Shown here one piece after another: positions 49,001 through 58,024 of a stretch of DNA of 64,000 nt. How positions within the stretch are numbered: position 1 is the stretch's first letter; the number at the start of each line of letters is the position of its first letter. The position numbers were made by a program, and so were the translations under genes. The DNA is from Mesobacillus boroniphilus (GTDB lineage: Bacteria; Bacillota; Bacilli; Bacillales; Cytobacillaceae), in assembly GCF_018424685.1 (NCBI RefSeq), contig NZ_QTKX01000001.1, positions 1 through 64,000 on the forward strand, written 5' to 3'. Below the pieces are notes generated by a model, which was not told the origin of the DNA, ran no database searches, and worked only from the letters and a program-made list of their open reading frames with translations.

Positions 49001-50824
49001 TCATATTCTAGATTTGAAGTAATCTTTCGTAAGCCATAACCCGCCAATATATAGCGCCAATGCAAAATAGGCAGGCAGCAGGTGGATAAAATCAATGTAA
49101 CCTATATAAAGGTGCGTGAAAATTCCTGCTGTAAAAGCGGGAATTCCTCCAATCAGGAAGGTTCTCCATACCCAGACAGACCCTTCATGGAATCCCCATA
49201 GCGACAGAGTTAGTACAAGTAAGCCAACACTGAAGAGTGCGCTGCCAAAGCCTGCGCGGTCATGTGCGATGACTGGGATCAGTTTTTCGTTCAGTTCATT
49301 CAATTGGTCTGGTGTCATGCAAATATATTTCAGGTCGGTATCAACAAAGACATATGTCGCCCCAATTGTCGATATTACGAACCCGCCTGCCACAAAGGAG
49401 AAACCAAGGATGACAAACAATAACTGGCCATATATGGCTCTCTTCCAGGATGAATGGTTTGTACGGTTTTTTGACGAAGGTGATTGATTTGCTGAGCGTG
49501 TTTTTATGTAGCCCATGAGGTAAAAAGGCAGCAAAATGAGCCAGAACAAACCGTGCAGCCAGTCGAAATAACCGAATCCAAGAAAAAGCATGATCCCCAG
49601 GAATCCAGTAATCGCCCCGATATTGAAAGCTCTTTTTGCCCAGTGGATTCCATAGCGGATGCCATGGCGCGCAAGCTGCATATAGATGAAGCCCCCGGAA
49701 ATCATCGTCCCGGCGAGTGTCATCCTGTCATGTGACATGAATTTATAAAGATTGGGATTATAGGCCATCAATTCAAGCCGGGTAATTTGCAAGAATGCTT
49801 CATCATAGAAGAGGATGACCTTCGTGAAACTAAAGAATAAGACCAAGGCTCCTCCAAGCAGTATGAAAAGTCCGAACAGCCAATACCAGATCCAGCCAGG
49901 AAGCTCTTTCCTCTCGTATCCTAGTTCGTCAAGAAGCGCTTCATTAATTCTTTTTGGCAAACCTGGTCCTGATGCGACATAGCCCCCTGATAAAAAGACT
50001 AGTTCCGCACCTGCCTCAAAAAGGGCGAGCGCATCGGCGGGTTCAGCAACGCCTCCAGAGGTAACGACCGGTAAATTAATTTCATTTTTTATCATGTGAA
50101 CAGCATGGACTATTCTATCTGTTTGTCGGAGCGGGAGGATTTGTTTGCCGTCCGTTAAAATAAATTCTTCTTTAATCATGATTCCGTCTACAAGTCGACT
50201 TGCTGATTGAAGCTTCAAGAGATTGTCAGCAACAGACGAATGCCTAATAGCTAAAAGAACAGGCTTGTTTTCAAGAACCTTTTTTATATGTATGAGATCA
50301 TTAATGCTCTGGATTAAATCTAATTCGATTATGAAGGCATCGCCAACATCTTTTAAATGCTCCGCAATGATTAGCGGTTCCTCAAGTCGGATCATGACTG
50401 GCACTGTCTGTGATTTTGTTAGTTTGTTTTTCGTGGCGGAATGTCCAATTGTCTCGGCATATTCAGGCAGGATCAAGGCATCTTTTGTTTTTGAAAGACA
50501 TGCTGCTGTTTCAGGCTCTCTCGGAAATTTGGTGATGGGACCAACTTCAATGGCACCAAAGCCAAGATTCGGGAAGGCGTGGATTCCCGATAATTTCGGG
50601 TCAATCTTCCCGCTTAAGCCAACCGGGCTTTTGAAAAGAATCCCAAACAGATTGCGTGACAATTTTTCCGAGGGTGACATATGTCCAAGAAACTCGATGA
50701 AGGGCCTGCCCCCTGGAAGCTGTGAAAGGATGGACATTCCACGGTGGATAAATTCACGTCCTGCATTTCCGGGCAGAATGGACAGCCATGGTTTAAATAA
50801 AGGGTGATATGACCAATCAGGCAT
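49001..50824 (-). CDS. DHODH-like domain fused to a multi-helix membrane domain
   Basis: A 607-residue fusion. Residues 1-305 follow the class-2 dihydroorotate dehydrogenase barrel: SPVGLSGKIDP near 66, LGFGAIEVGPITKFP near 88, and the FMN-phosphate region LPVVTSGGVAEPADALALFEAGAELVFLSGGYVASGPGLPKRI at 251-293. The class-2 motifs NRMGFNN and NISSPNT are not recognisable, so the classical activity is doubtful. Residues 311-600 hold about seven or eight helices with an extracytoplasmic loop at 495-525. I do not know a function. AGGAGGTC precedes the ATG. It is monocistronic and divergent from a SASP gene. Confidence 0.8.
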   Translation of the reverse strand: MPDWSYHPLFKPWLSILPGNAGREFIHRGMSILSQLPGGRPFIEFLGHMSPSEKLSRNLFGILFKSPVGLSGKIDPKLSGIHAFPNLGFGAIEVGPITKFPREPETAACLSKTKDALILPEYAETIGHSATKNKLTKSQTVPVMIRLEEPLIIAEHLKDVGDAFIIELDLIQSINDLIHIKKVLENKPVLLAIRHSSVADNLLKLQSASRLVDGIMIKEEFILTDGKQILPLRQTDRIVHAVHMIKNEINLPVVTSGGVAEPADALALFEAGAELVFLSGGYVASGPGLPKRINEALLDELGYERKELPGWIWYWLFGLFILLGGALVLFFSFTKVILFYDEAFLQITRLELMAYNPNLYKFMSHDRMTLAGTMISGGFIYMQLARHGIRYGIHWAKRAFNIGAITGFLGIMLFLGFGYFDWLHGLFWLILLPFYLMGYIKTRSANQSPSSKNRTNHSSWKRAIYGQLLFVILGFSFVAGGFVISTIGATYVFVDTDLKYICMTPDQLNELNEKLIPVIAHDRAGFGSALFSVGLLVLTLSLWGFHEGSVWVWRTFLIGGIPAFTAGIFTHLYIGYIDFIHLLPAYFALALYIGGLWLTKDYFKSRI

Positions 50825-50890
50825 AATGACCTCCTGAATTTATGGTTTTACTTTTATTTTAACGTAATCTTACCAATTACGTGGCAATCG

Positions 50891-50919
50891 GGCATATATA
50901 ATTTTCAGGAGCGAATAAA
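50891..50919 (+). promoter_or_regulatory. Possible sigma-G promoter of the second sspH
   Basis: GGCATA at 50891-50896 and GAATAAA at 50913-50919, 16 bp apart, resemble forespore sigma-G elements. The gene is a SASP, which makes sigma-G control likely. Confidence 0.35.
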
Positions 50920-50972
50920 AAGAAATGCTTCTAGCTAAAATAGGGGAGAAAATTGATTGCGGAGGTAAGAAT

Positions 50973-51155
50973 ATGGATTTGAATCGAGTAAAACAAATAT
51001 TGTCATCGTCTGCAGAAATAGATGTTACTTATAATGGTGCATCCGTGTGGATTGATCATTTGAATGAGGATGGACGCACTGCGACTGTTCATCTGCGCGG
51101 ACCGCTGGAAGAAAGGACAACTGTGGAGATTACCGAGCTGCAGGAAAGGTCTTAA
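50973..51155 (+). CDS. sspH: Small acid-soluble spore protein H-type, second copy
   Basis: A 60-residue SspH-family SASP: MDLNRVKQILSSSAEIDVTY, then NGASVWIDHLNEDGRTATVH. It shares the family layout with the copy at 32399-32578 but is clearly diverged. GGAGG lies 7-8 bases before the ATG at 50973. Confidence 0.9.
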   Translation: MDLNRVKQILSSSAEIDVTYNGASVWIDHLNEDGRTATVHLRGPLEERTTVEITELQERS

Positions 51156-51202
51156 GCAGCGACTAAAATAAGGTGGAGGAACCTCCTTATACGAACACAC
51201 TT

Positions 51203-51238
51203 ACCGCCGTAATGCAAAATAGTGTACGGCGGTTTTTT
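51203..51238 (+). terminator. Terminator after the second sspH
   Basis: ACCGCCGTA-loop-TACGGCGGTTTTTT. A further hairpin (GGAGG-AA-CCTCC) lies at about 51173-51187. Confidence 0.9.
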
Positions 51239-51323
51239 CCTATGGCACAATATTTATAATACCTATAGTGGTTTATCTGCCATGAATGAGAGGTATTTTT
51301 TAAAATCGAAAGGAGAGATGAAC

Positions 51324-51707
51324 ATGTTCCATCATACTATTGAAGTGGACAAGTCAATGAATGAAGCAGTATCTGCACTTGAAGCAAGCTTGAAAAATGA
51401 AAAATTTGGTGTACTTTGGTCTCTGAATATGAAGGAAACATTAGCTGGTAAAGGTGTGGAACTTGACGGTGACTATATCATCCTGGAAGTGTGCAACCCG
51501 CATGAAGCGAAAAGAGTACTTGAAAAGAATCCTATTGTAAGCTATTTTCTCCCTTGTAAAATTGTAGTATATAAAGATAATGGTATAACCAAGGTTGGCC
51601 TTCCGAAGCCAGCGGAACTGATTAAATTTGTTGAAAATGATGATTTACAAGCAATCGCCGCAGATATTGAAAAAAGGCTGATTGGTGCAATTGACGATAT
51701 TAAATAA
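51324..51707 (+). CDS. DUF302-domain protein
   Basis: A 127-residue DUF302 protein. It has the family's FHHTIEVDKSMNEAVSALEASLKNEKFGVLW start and the later VCNPHEAKRVLEKNPIVSYFLPCKIVVY. The fold is known from structural genomics; the function is unknown. The ATG at 51324 is 6-7 bases after AGGAGAG; the one at 51318 is too close. Confidence 0.9.
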   Translation: MFHHTIEVDKSMNEAVSALEASLKNEKFGVLWSLNMKETLAGKGVELDGDYIILEVCNPHEAKRVLEKNPIVSYFLPCKIVVYKDNGITKVGLPKPAELIKFVENDDLQAIAADIEKRLIGAIDDIK

Positions 51708-51718
51708 TTTTAAACCAC

Positions 51719-51748
51719 AAGTCCGGGATTCTGTCCCGGGCTTTTTTA
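51719..51748 (+). terminator. Terminator after the DUF302 gene
   Basis: AGTCCGGGA-TTCTG-TCCCGGGCTTTTTT. Confidence 0.9.
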
Positions 51749-51879
51749 CGTTCGAAAAATAAAGATAAGCCCATTTTTAAAAAAAGTATTGTCCGGCTGT
51801 TTAGGACAAATTTTTGCCGGGAACTTATAGATTAATCAACACGGAAAATTTCGGCCGATGAGCCGTTTATATAGATTTT

Positions 51880-51912
51880 GCGGCTGTCGGTCTGGCAGCC
51901 GTTTTGATTTGT
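51880..51912 (+). terminator. Terminator-like hairpin in the leader of the aldo/keto reductase gene
   Basis: CGGCTG at 51881-51886 and CAGCCG at 51896-51901 pair and are followed by TTTTGATTTGTATTT, 50-60 bp before the next gene's ATG. It may attenuate that gene or end an upstream transcript. Confidence 0.45.
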
Positions 51913-51959
51913 ATTTGGCTTCCCTGAGAGCTAAAATGGATAAAAAAGGAGGGGGATTT

Positions 51960-52787
51960 ATGGCGAGCATATTCGATACGATTAACTTACATAATGGAGT
52001 GAAAATGCCAGCTTTTGGTCTCGGTGTCTATAAAGTCGAGGCAGGTGAACAAATCGAAGAAACGATCCTAACTGCGCTTGATATTGGTTACCGGCTAATA
52101 GATACAGCTTCTTTTTACCAGAATGAAGAAGGTGTTGGTCAGGCCATCCGAAACAGCGAGATACCAAGGGAAGAATTATTTATCACAACGAAGGTCTGGA
52201 ATTCGGAGCAGGGCTATGACAATACGTTGAAGGCCTTCGACGATAGCATGGAGAAATTAGGGCTGGACTATCTGGATCTCTATCTTGTCCACTGGCCAGT
52301 AAAAGGCAAATATTTAGAAACATGGCGTGCTCTTGAAGAGTTGTATCGCAAAGGAAGGGTGAGGGCGATTGGTGTCAGCAATTTTAAAATACATCATTTG
52401 AAAGACCTTCTGGCCCATGCCAGTGAAAAGCCGGTTATCAATCAGATAGAGCTTCATCCGTTGTTGTCCCAGGTTGAACTGCGTGAATTCTGTCAGCAAA
52501 ATGATATTAAAGTAGAAGCATGGTCACCATTGTCCAGAGGGAGATTCTTTGATGAACCTGTGCTCGGTAAGATTGCGGAACAGTACGGAAAGACCCCTGC
52601 CCAGATCATTTTAAGGTGGCACCTGCAAAATCAAATTATCCCGATTCCTAAATCTGTCACACCTTCAAGGTTAAAAGAAAATGCCGATATTTTCGATTTC
52701 CAGCTGAGTCAAAAAGAGCTGGAAAAGATAAATGGACTTAACAAGGACCAACGATTTGGAGGAGATCCTGATCATATTGATTTTTGA
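51960..52787 (+). CDS. Aldo/keto reductase (YvgN/YtbE-type paralogue)
   Basis: A 275-residue NADPH-dependent AKR. It has LIDTASFYQNEEGVG, FITTKVWN, YLVHWPV, GVSNF and IPIPKSVTPSR, all in family positions. It is a diverged paralogue of the enzyme at 18647-19477. A detoxification or general carbonyl reductase role is likely. The ATG at 51960 is 5 bases after AAGGAGGGGG; an in-frame ATG 8 codons earlier lies before that site. Confidence 0.9.
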   Translation: MASIFDTINLHNGVKMPAFGLGVYKVEAGEQIEETILTALDIGYRLIDTASFYQNEEGVGQAIRNSEIPREELFITTKVWNSEQGYDNTLKAFDDSMEKLGLDYLDLYLVHWPVKGKYLETWRALEELYRKGRVRAIGVSNFKIHHLKDLLAHASEKPVINQIELHPLLSQVELREFCQQNDIKVEAWSPLSRGRFFDEPVLGKIAEQYGKTPAQIILRWHLQNQIIPIPKSVTPSRLKENADIFDFQLSQKELEKINGLNKDQRFGGDPDHIDF

Positions 52788-52844
52788 AGCAGTTAAAACA
52801 GCATCCAATTATGGAGTTTTTAAAATGAAATTTTTTCACAATGA

Positions 52845-52874
52845 TGGACTGAATTCCAATCAGTCCGTTTTTTA
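52845..52874 (+). terminator. Terminator after the second aldo/keto reductase
   Basis: GGACTGA-loop-CAGTCCGTTTTTTA. Confidence 0.88.
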
Positions 52875-53234
52875 TTTAAAGAAATGGATACATTAAAAGA
52901 AAGAGGAAACTGCGTGCTGACAATTGTTAGGGCTTAATTAAATCCAGGAAGGTTTTAAAATAATCTATGGGTGGTAATGTAGTTGTACAAGCAGAAAACA
53001 ACAAGATTCAACTTCTTAGAATACTGCTTGTTAGACTGCAGAACCCCTTGGTTTAACACCATGGAATTTGAGGTAATATAAGGTTAGAGCAAGCTGTTTA
53101 GCTCCCGGGAAGCAATGAAAATCAGCATAGCTAATTTTACATCACTGCAGTTTGAACTCTTTAAAAGGGTGTAAAACCCCTTAGCACTATTACTACTTGT
53201 AAAATACATCTACATTTTAAGGAGGAAAAACATT
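52875..53234 (+). other. Gene-free leader with long-range pairing
   Basis: No ORF. ACAAGCAG (52987-52994) and CTGCTTGT (53024-53031) are complementary around a 29-base loop, and GGGT..ACCC pairs at 53167-53178. Candidate sigma-B elements lie further on. It could hold a structured leader RNA; nothing known was recognised. Confidence 0.4.
53051..53076 (+). promoter_or_regulatory. Putative sigma-B promoter of the GlsB/YmgE gene
   Basis: GTTTAA at 53051-53056 and AGGTAA at 53071-53076 with a 14-bp spacer resemble sigma-B (GTTTAA-N12-15-GGGTAT). A second weaker match is GTTTGA-N11-GGGTGT at 53150-53172. Confidence 0.45.
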
Positions 53235-53492
53235 ATGATGAGTTTTCTTTGGGCATTAATTATTGGTGGTATTATTGGGTGGTTAGCAGGATTGATTATG
53301 GGCAGAGATATTCCTGGTGGCATCATCGGTAACATCATTGCTGGTTTCGTAGGTGCTTGGATTGGACAGGCAATCTTAGGAAACTGGGGACCTGTCGTTG
53401 CTGACTTTGCAATTATCCCGGCATTGATCGGTGCGATTGCATTAGTATTCATCGTCAGTCTTGTAATGAAGAGCATGAGTAAAGCTGACTAA
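53235..53492 (+). CDS. GlsB/YeaQ/YmgE-family stress membrane protein
   Basis: An 85-residue, glycine-rich protein with three helices. It has the family signature (IIGGIIGWLAGLIMGRDIPGG, IIGNIIAGFVGAWIGQAIL). These transglycosylase-associated proteins are stress-inducible in many bacteria; the mechanism is unknown. AAGGAGG precedes the ATG. The sigma-B-like promoter fits a stress role. Confidence 0.92.
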   Translation: MMSFLWALIIGGIIGWLAGLIMGRDIPGGIIGNIIAGFVGAWIGQAILGNWGPVVADFAIIPALIGAIALVFIVSLVMKSMSKAD

Positions 53493-53496
53493 TAAG

Positions 53497-53529
53497 AAAA
53501 ATCCTTCCGACTTCGGAAGGATTTTTTTG
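53497..53529 (+). terminator. Bidirectional terminator GlsB-like / RluA-type gene
   Basis: AAAATCCTTCCG-ACTT-CGGAAGGATTTTTTT between convergent genes. Confidence 0.93.
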
Positions 53530-53552
53530 TGGGAAAATTTAAAGGCGTATCC

Positions 53553-54473
53553 TTAAATCTCATACGGATCAATATTAATAAATATCGGTGAATGGTCGAT
53601 AAAAGGTGCGTGGCAGATAATTTTTTCCTGTGTAAACGGATGGGTGAATTCCATTTTTACCGCATGCAGTGCTTGTCTGTGAAATGCATCGCTTCCGCCG
53701 TAAAGGCTGTCCCCAGCGAGTGGATGGCCTATAGTGCTGAAATGCACCCGAATTTGATGAGTCCTGCCGGTATCCAGTATACATTGGACAAGGGTCAGGT
53801 TTTCCTTTTTCGTTTGATCCAATACTTTAAAATGGGTGATGGCCTGTTGGCCTGTCTCCGAAACTCTTCTTCTTGTTGGATGATGCCGGTCGCGGCCTAT
53901 TGGTTTATTGATTGTTCCTTTTTTCTGTCTGATGACTCCGTCAGCCAACGCCAAATAGGTTCTTTTAATGGCACGTTCCTCAAGCATTTTATCGAGGATA
54001 GCTGTTATTAGCGGGTATTTGGCAAATAGCACAGCACCTGTTGTGTCCCGGTCAAGCCTGTGTATATGACGTGGGCGGGTAATCTCTCCATTTGACTGCA
54101 TATGGAAAGCGGCCGCATTCGCCAGAGTGCCACCCTGGCCGCTCTCATTTGGGTGGGTGTCCATTCCTGCCGGTTTATTGAATACAATCAGATGGTCATC
54201 CTCATAGATGACATCAACATTCAAGTATTCAGGGCTGACAGTTACCTCTTCTTCAGCAAAAAGCTTCATGCTTAAGCGATTATTTTTTTTGAGTGGGTGT
54301 GTCCAATCGGGAATTTGTCCGTTAATCAGGACGTTCTTTTCCATCCTTAAGTGATGGACCAATTTTTTCGGGGCTTTCCAAAAATCCTTGAAAAGAGTTT
54401 CAAGAGTGTGTCTTTCCCATTCAACGGGAATGACCAGTTCAAACCATTCGGCTTTTTTGTTAGTTTGAATCAT
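53553..54473 (-). CDS. yhcT: RluA-family pseudouridine synthase (YhcT)
   Basis: A 306-residue enzyme with the catalytic HRLDRDTTG motif (Asp in the RLD), the upstream VFNKPAGMDTHP and the downstream LDTGRTHQIRVHF. The N-terminal 80 residues resemble an S4-like RNA-binding region. It isomerises uridine in rRNA or tRNA; the target is unknown. CAGGAGA precedes the ATG at 54473. An upstream in-frame start at 54596 has no site. It matches B. subtilis yhcT beside yhcU. Confidence 0.92.
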   Translation of the reverse strand: MIQTNKKAEWFELVIPVEWERHTLETLFKDFWKAPKKLVHHLRMEKNVLINGQIPDWTHPLKKNNRLSMKLFAEEEVTVSPEYLNVDVIYEDDHLIVFNKPAGMDTHPNESGQGGTLANAAAFHMQSNGEITRPRHIHRLDRDTTGAVLFAKYPLITAILDKMLEERAIKRTYLALADGVIRQKKGTINKPIGRDRHHPTRRRVSETGQQAITHFKVLDQTKKENLTLVQCILDTGRTHQIRVHFSTIGHPLAGDSLYGGSDAFHRQALHAVKMEFTHPFTQEKIICHAPFIDHSPIFINIDPYEI

Positions 54474-54679
54474 ATTTGTCTCCTGACTTGTTTGTTTATT
54501 TTTATTGTTGCTTAACGAAAACAGCCTTCTAAACAACTCGTTTACAATAGAGAGGAATCTGTCAACTTTTACCGCATGCATGGGCATAATTACCACCCAG
54601 TTAAATGGAATGGATATGTTATTCTAGGTATATATATTACGAATAGATTACAAAAGGGTATAAAAAGGTGGGTCGAACA

Positions 54680-55078
54680 TTGAAAATTGTTTTTGCGTCT
54701 ACACCCGGACAAGAAGAGAAAGTAATAGAACTGGCAAGGTATTTTTACACAGATATTTTTCCATTGTACTTTTCGGATGAAGACATTCATGAATTTGAAA
54801 GGCTTGAAGTATTACATACAAGACCAGAACAGTTCGAGAGATTCAGTACACTCGGAGATGCCTTTAAGGTGATCACAAGCATGCAGACATTGATCTCTAT
54901 TTTGGAGTCTGGCCATATTCCTGGAAAATATCAGTCGATGTTCCGCAAAAATGTGCAGACATTGACAGACTACGGAATTTGTTTCCCATTTAATTACAGT
55001 CAATTTTCTGACTCCAAGCATGTTCATCTAGATTATATCAGTACTTATACGAAAGCCGCCAATAGACTGTTACTATAA
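54680..55078 (+). CDS. yhcU: YhcU-like protein (DUF5365)
   Basis: A 132-residue soluble protein of unknown function, like B. subtilis YhcU: (M)KIVFASTPGQEEKVIELARYF, then a helical remainder ending LDYISTYTKAANRLLL. The start is TTG at 54680, 7 bases after AAAGGTGGG; a GTG inside that site is less likely. It is divergent from yhcT. Confidence 0.85.
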   Translation: MKIVFASTPGQEEKVIELARYFYTDIFPLYFSDEDIHEFERLEVLHTRPEQFERFSTLGDAFKVITSMQTLISILESGHIPGKYQSMFRKNVQTLTDYGICFPFNYSQFSDSKHVHLDYISTYTKAANRLLL

Positions 55079-55136
55079 GTACTGCACTGTTGTCGGACAG
55101 TCGCCAATTGGAAACATTCAATATCTAACCTAAATG

Positions 55137-55164
55137 AAAACGCCTGCGATTCGCAGGCGTTTTG
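55137..55164 (+). terminator. Bidirectional terminator yhcU / thioredoxin-like gene
   Basis: AAAACGCCTGCG-ATT-CGCAGGCGTTTT. Confidence 0.92.
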
Positions 55165-55167
55165 ACG

Positions 55168-55638
55168 TTATTCTAAAGTGTTTTCATTGAACCAATTTTC
55201 AAAAGTCGCTTCTTCCTGGTAGCCAACGATCCTGTTGATTTCTTTTCCATCTTTGTATTGTACAATTGTTGGAGTCGATTCGATACCAAAATCATTCCAT
55301 CCTTGTTCAAACTCCAGAAGGTTGTATTGTACGAGATCAACACCCATATCCTCTGCTAGAGGGGCAACGACTGGAGTGGTCCGGACGCAGTGAGGGCATG
55401 TAGGACTGTGGAAATAAACAGTAACATCCTCACCGTTTTCAATTTTTTCCTTTAGATTTTCAGGCAAGATGATATTTTTATAGTTCGGATCATCCAGCTG
55501 TTTGACGGTTTCTGGGTGAAGTGTATCTTTCCCATATGGATTTCCCTCTGCCTTTTCCTCATTTTGCGCTTTATTTACCAAAAATAATGCTGCGAATAAT
55601 CCAATGATAATTAATAAAAAAATAATAACCTTTTTCAA
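55168..55638 (-). CDS. Membrane-anchored thioredoxin-like protein
   Basis: A 156-residue protein with an N-terminal anchor (VIIFLLIIIGLFAALFLV) and a thioredoxin domain outside the membrane. The active site is CPHC in FHSPTCPHCVRT and the cis-Pro is in ESTPTIVQY. It probably works with the DsbB-like protein encoded just upstream, as a BdbA/BdbD-type thiol oxidase. The start is TTG 55638, 9 bases after GGAGG and next to the stop of the upstream gene. Confidence 0.88.
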   Translation of the reverse strand: MKKVIIFLLIIIGLFAALFLVNKAQNEEKAEGNPYGKDTLHPETVKQLDDPNYKNIILPENLKEKIENGEDVTVYFHSPTCPHCVRTTPVVAPLAEDMGVDLVQYNLLEFEQGWNDFGIESTPTIVQYKDGKEINRIVGYQEEATFENWFNENTLE

Positions 55639-55639
55639 C

Positions 55640-56077
55640 TTATGCTTCCTCCTTAGATTTCTTCCAGATTATCAGGCTTAATGAAAAAATAATGATAAAT
55701 GCAGTTAAAGCCAGGAATGGGATTGAAATGAAACCAAGCCAGTTGATATATTGGCCTGTACAAGGCACTCTCCCGCAAGTATCAGCATTGTCAGCCATGA
55801 AAGGCACCTTTTGCAATGAATAATGGTACAGTGAAATCAATCCGCCGACAGCTGCCATAATCATCGTATAAAAGGAAATCTTATAATCTTTTTTGACCAC
55901 AGCTATACCCAGTATCAAGGCAAAAGGATACATCAGGATTCGCTGATACCAACACAGCAGACAAGGCTCATACTGCCGGATTTCTGAGAAATACAAACTG
56001 CCAAACATGGCGATGATCGATGTAGCCCAAGCCGCAAATAAAAACGACTCCCTCGGATCTTTTTTCGTCTCTTTCAA
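55640..56077 (-). CDS. bdbC: Disulfide oxidoreductase BdbC (DsbB family)
   Basis: A 145-residue, four-helix DsbB/BdbC protein with the quinone-side pair CLLC in YEPCLLCWYQR and the second pair in DTCGRVPC. It re-oxidises an extracytoplasmic thiol oxidase and passes electrons to quinone. It is transcribed first in a two-gene unit with the thioredoxin-like partner. Such pairs serve competence, secreted proteins or bacteriocins. Confidence 0.92.
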   Translation of the reverse strand: MKETKKDPRESFLFAAWATSIIAMFGSLYFSEIRQYEPCLLCWYQRILMYPFALILGIAVVKKDYKISFYTMIMAAVGGLISLYHYSLQKVPFMADNADTCGRVPCTGQYINWLGFISIPFLALTAFIIIFSLSLIIWKKSKEEA

Positions 56078-56356
56078 GCTAATCTCCCCTAAGCTATGTA
56101 ATCTCTATTTAAACATTCTTTATAAAAGAAATATCTCTCATTACATCTTAAGGAATGTAATAAAATAATTCAATTAACATTATGTGAAATAATTTTTCCC
56201 AATATAAAGGGAGAAGCTAAATAAAGAGTTATAACCGATCCATTTAGGGTATAGGAATATGATGATGATTTTTAGTTTTATTCTTTTTTTACATAAGAAG
56301 TAACAGTAAAGGCCTTATACAAAGCGAATTTATTTATTGAAAGGATGCAGGATAAT

Positions 56357-57895
56357 ATGAGTGAATTGGATTTGTCCAAATTTGAAAAACGAATGATCAT
56401 CCGCAACACGAAGCAAGAGGATATTGAAGAAATCATTAAAATGCAGAACAGCTGCTTTCCTGGGATGCAGCCATGGAAGCTTGATCAGCTGGAAAGCCAT
56501 CTTGAAATCTTTCCTGAAGGCCAATTTGTCGCTGAATATGATGGGAAGGTAGTTGGCTCCTGCTCAAGTCTGATTATAAACTTTGATGAATACGATGATC
56601 GCCACAGCTGGGATGATGTCACAGATGAAGGCTATATTACGAACCATAATCCAGATGGCTATAATTTATATGGAATTGAAGTCATGACCCATCCGGAGTT
56701 CAGAAGGATGAAGGTCGGATACCGTTTGTATGAAGCAAGAAAGGATCTGGCAAGGCAGATGAACCTGAAAAGTATCATCATCGGCGGCAGGATCCCAAAT
56801 TATCATCTCCATGCAGAAGAAATGTCACCTCGTGAATATGTACGCCAGGTCGCATCGCATAAAATCTATGACCCGGTACTCTCATTCCAGTTGAGAAATG
56901 ACTTCACGCTGATGAGGATCAATCCTAACTATTTGCCGGATGACCTCCAGTCCAATAAATACGCGACATTGATGGAATGGAATAATGTTGACTACCAGCC
57001 AAAGTCGAAGAGGTTCTATAAAACCAGCAACCCAGTCCGAATTTGCGTTGTCCAGTATATGATGAGAAAAATCAAGTCCTTTGAAGATTTGGCACACCAG
57101 GTTGAATACTTTACGGATGTTGCTGCGGATGCTGGCTCAGATTTTGCGGTATTCCCGGAGATCTTTACGACACAGCTTATGTCATTCATGGATGAAAAAT
57201 CACCTTCGCTCGCTGTCCGAAAAGTGACTGAATACACAGAGCAATATATTGAACTTTTCACGGATTTAGCAGTCCGGTACAATGTCAACATCATCGGCGG
57301 CTCGCATTTGGTAAAAGAAGATGATGATGAGATTTATAATATTTCTTACCTTTTCCGTCGGGACGGCACAATCGACAAACAATACAAGCTTCATATTACG
57401 CCAAATGAACGAAGATGGTGGGGCATCAGCCGCGGGGATGAATTGAAGGTATTCGATACAGATTGCGGCAAAATCGCAATACAGATCTGTTATGATATTG
57501 AATTCCCTGAGCTTGCGCGGATTGCCACTGATATGGGAGCAAAAATCATCTTCACGCCGTTTTGTACCGAGGATCGCCAGGGGTATCTGCGGGTCCGTTA
57601 CTGCGCTCAGGCGAGAGCCGTCGAGAACCAGGTCTACACCGTCATTTCGGGTACGGTCGGAAACCTGCCGCAAACAGAAAACATGGATATCCAATATGCC
57701 CAGTCTGGAATTTTCGCGCCATCTGATTTCGAATTTGCCAGGGACGGCATTGTCGGAGAAACGAATCCGAATATTGAAATGGTCATGATTGGCGATGTGG
57801 ACCTTGAAATCCTGCGCCGCCAGCGCCAGGACGGCACAGTCCGCCAACTGAAAGACCGCAGACACGATATTTACCGCATTCAGTATAAGAAGTAG
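56357..57895 (+). CDS. yhcX: GNAT acetyltransferase - carbon-nitrogen hydrolase fusion (YhcX-type)
   Basis: A 512-residue fusion like B. subtilis YhcX. Residues 1-200 are a GNAT domain (MTHPEFRRMKVGYRLYEARKDL is the acetyl-CoA loop). Residues 215-512 are a nitrilase-superfamily amidohydrolase with the triad Glu in FAVFPEIFTT, Lys in YKLHITPNE and Cys in IQICYDIEFPE. The substrate is unknown; coupling acetyl transfer to amide hydrolysis is inferred. I use ATG 56357; ATG 56345 is also possible. Confidence 0.9.
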   Translation: MSELDLSKFEKRMIIRNTKQEDIEEIIKMQNSCFPGMQPWKLDQLESHLEIFPEGQFVAEYDGKVVGSCSSLIINFDEYDDRHSWDDVTDEGYITNHNPDGYNLYGIEVMTHPEFRRMKVGYRLYEARKDLARQMNLKSIIIGGRIPNYHLHAEEMSPREYVRQVASHKIYDPVLSFQLRNDFTLMRINPNYLPDDLQSNKYATLMEWNNVDYQPKSKRFYKTSNPVRICVVQYMMRKIKSFEDLAHQVEYFTDVAADAGSDFAVFPEIFTTQLMSFMDEKSPSLAVRKVTEYTEQYIELFTDLAVRYNVNIIGGSHLVKEDDDEIYNISYLFRRDGTIDKQYKLHITPNERRWWGISRGDELKVFDTDCGKIAIQICYDIEFPELARIATDMGAKIIFTPFCTEDRQGYLRVRYCAQARAVENQVYTVISGTVGNLPQTENMDIQYAQSGIFAPSDFEFARDGIVGETNPNIEMVMIGDVDLEILRRQRQDGTVRQLKDRRHDIYRIQYKK

Positions 57896-57907
57896 AACAA
57901 GTTACAG

Positions 57908-57947
57908 CACCTGGGGAAAAGAGCTGAATTCCCCAGGTGTTTTTCAG
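57908..57947 (+). terminator. Intrinsic terminator after yhcX
   Basis: CACCTGGGG-loop-CCCCAGGTGTTTTT. Confidence 0.9.
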
Positions 57948-58024
57948 TGTTATTTGAATTGGCTGAGACCGTAACTCGATAATCATTTTGACTTCCAATA
58001 TGAAACCTTGAAATCCCATCAACC

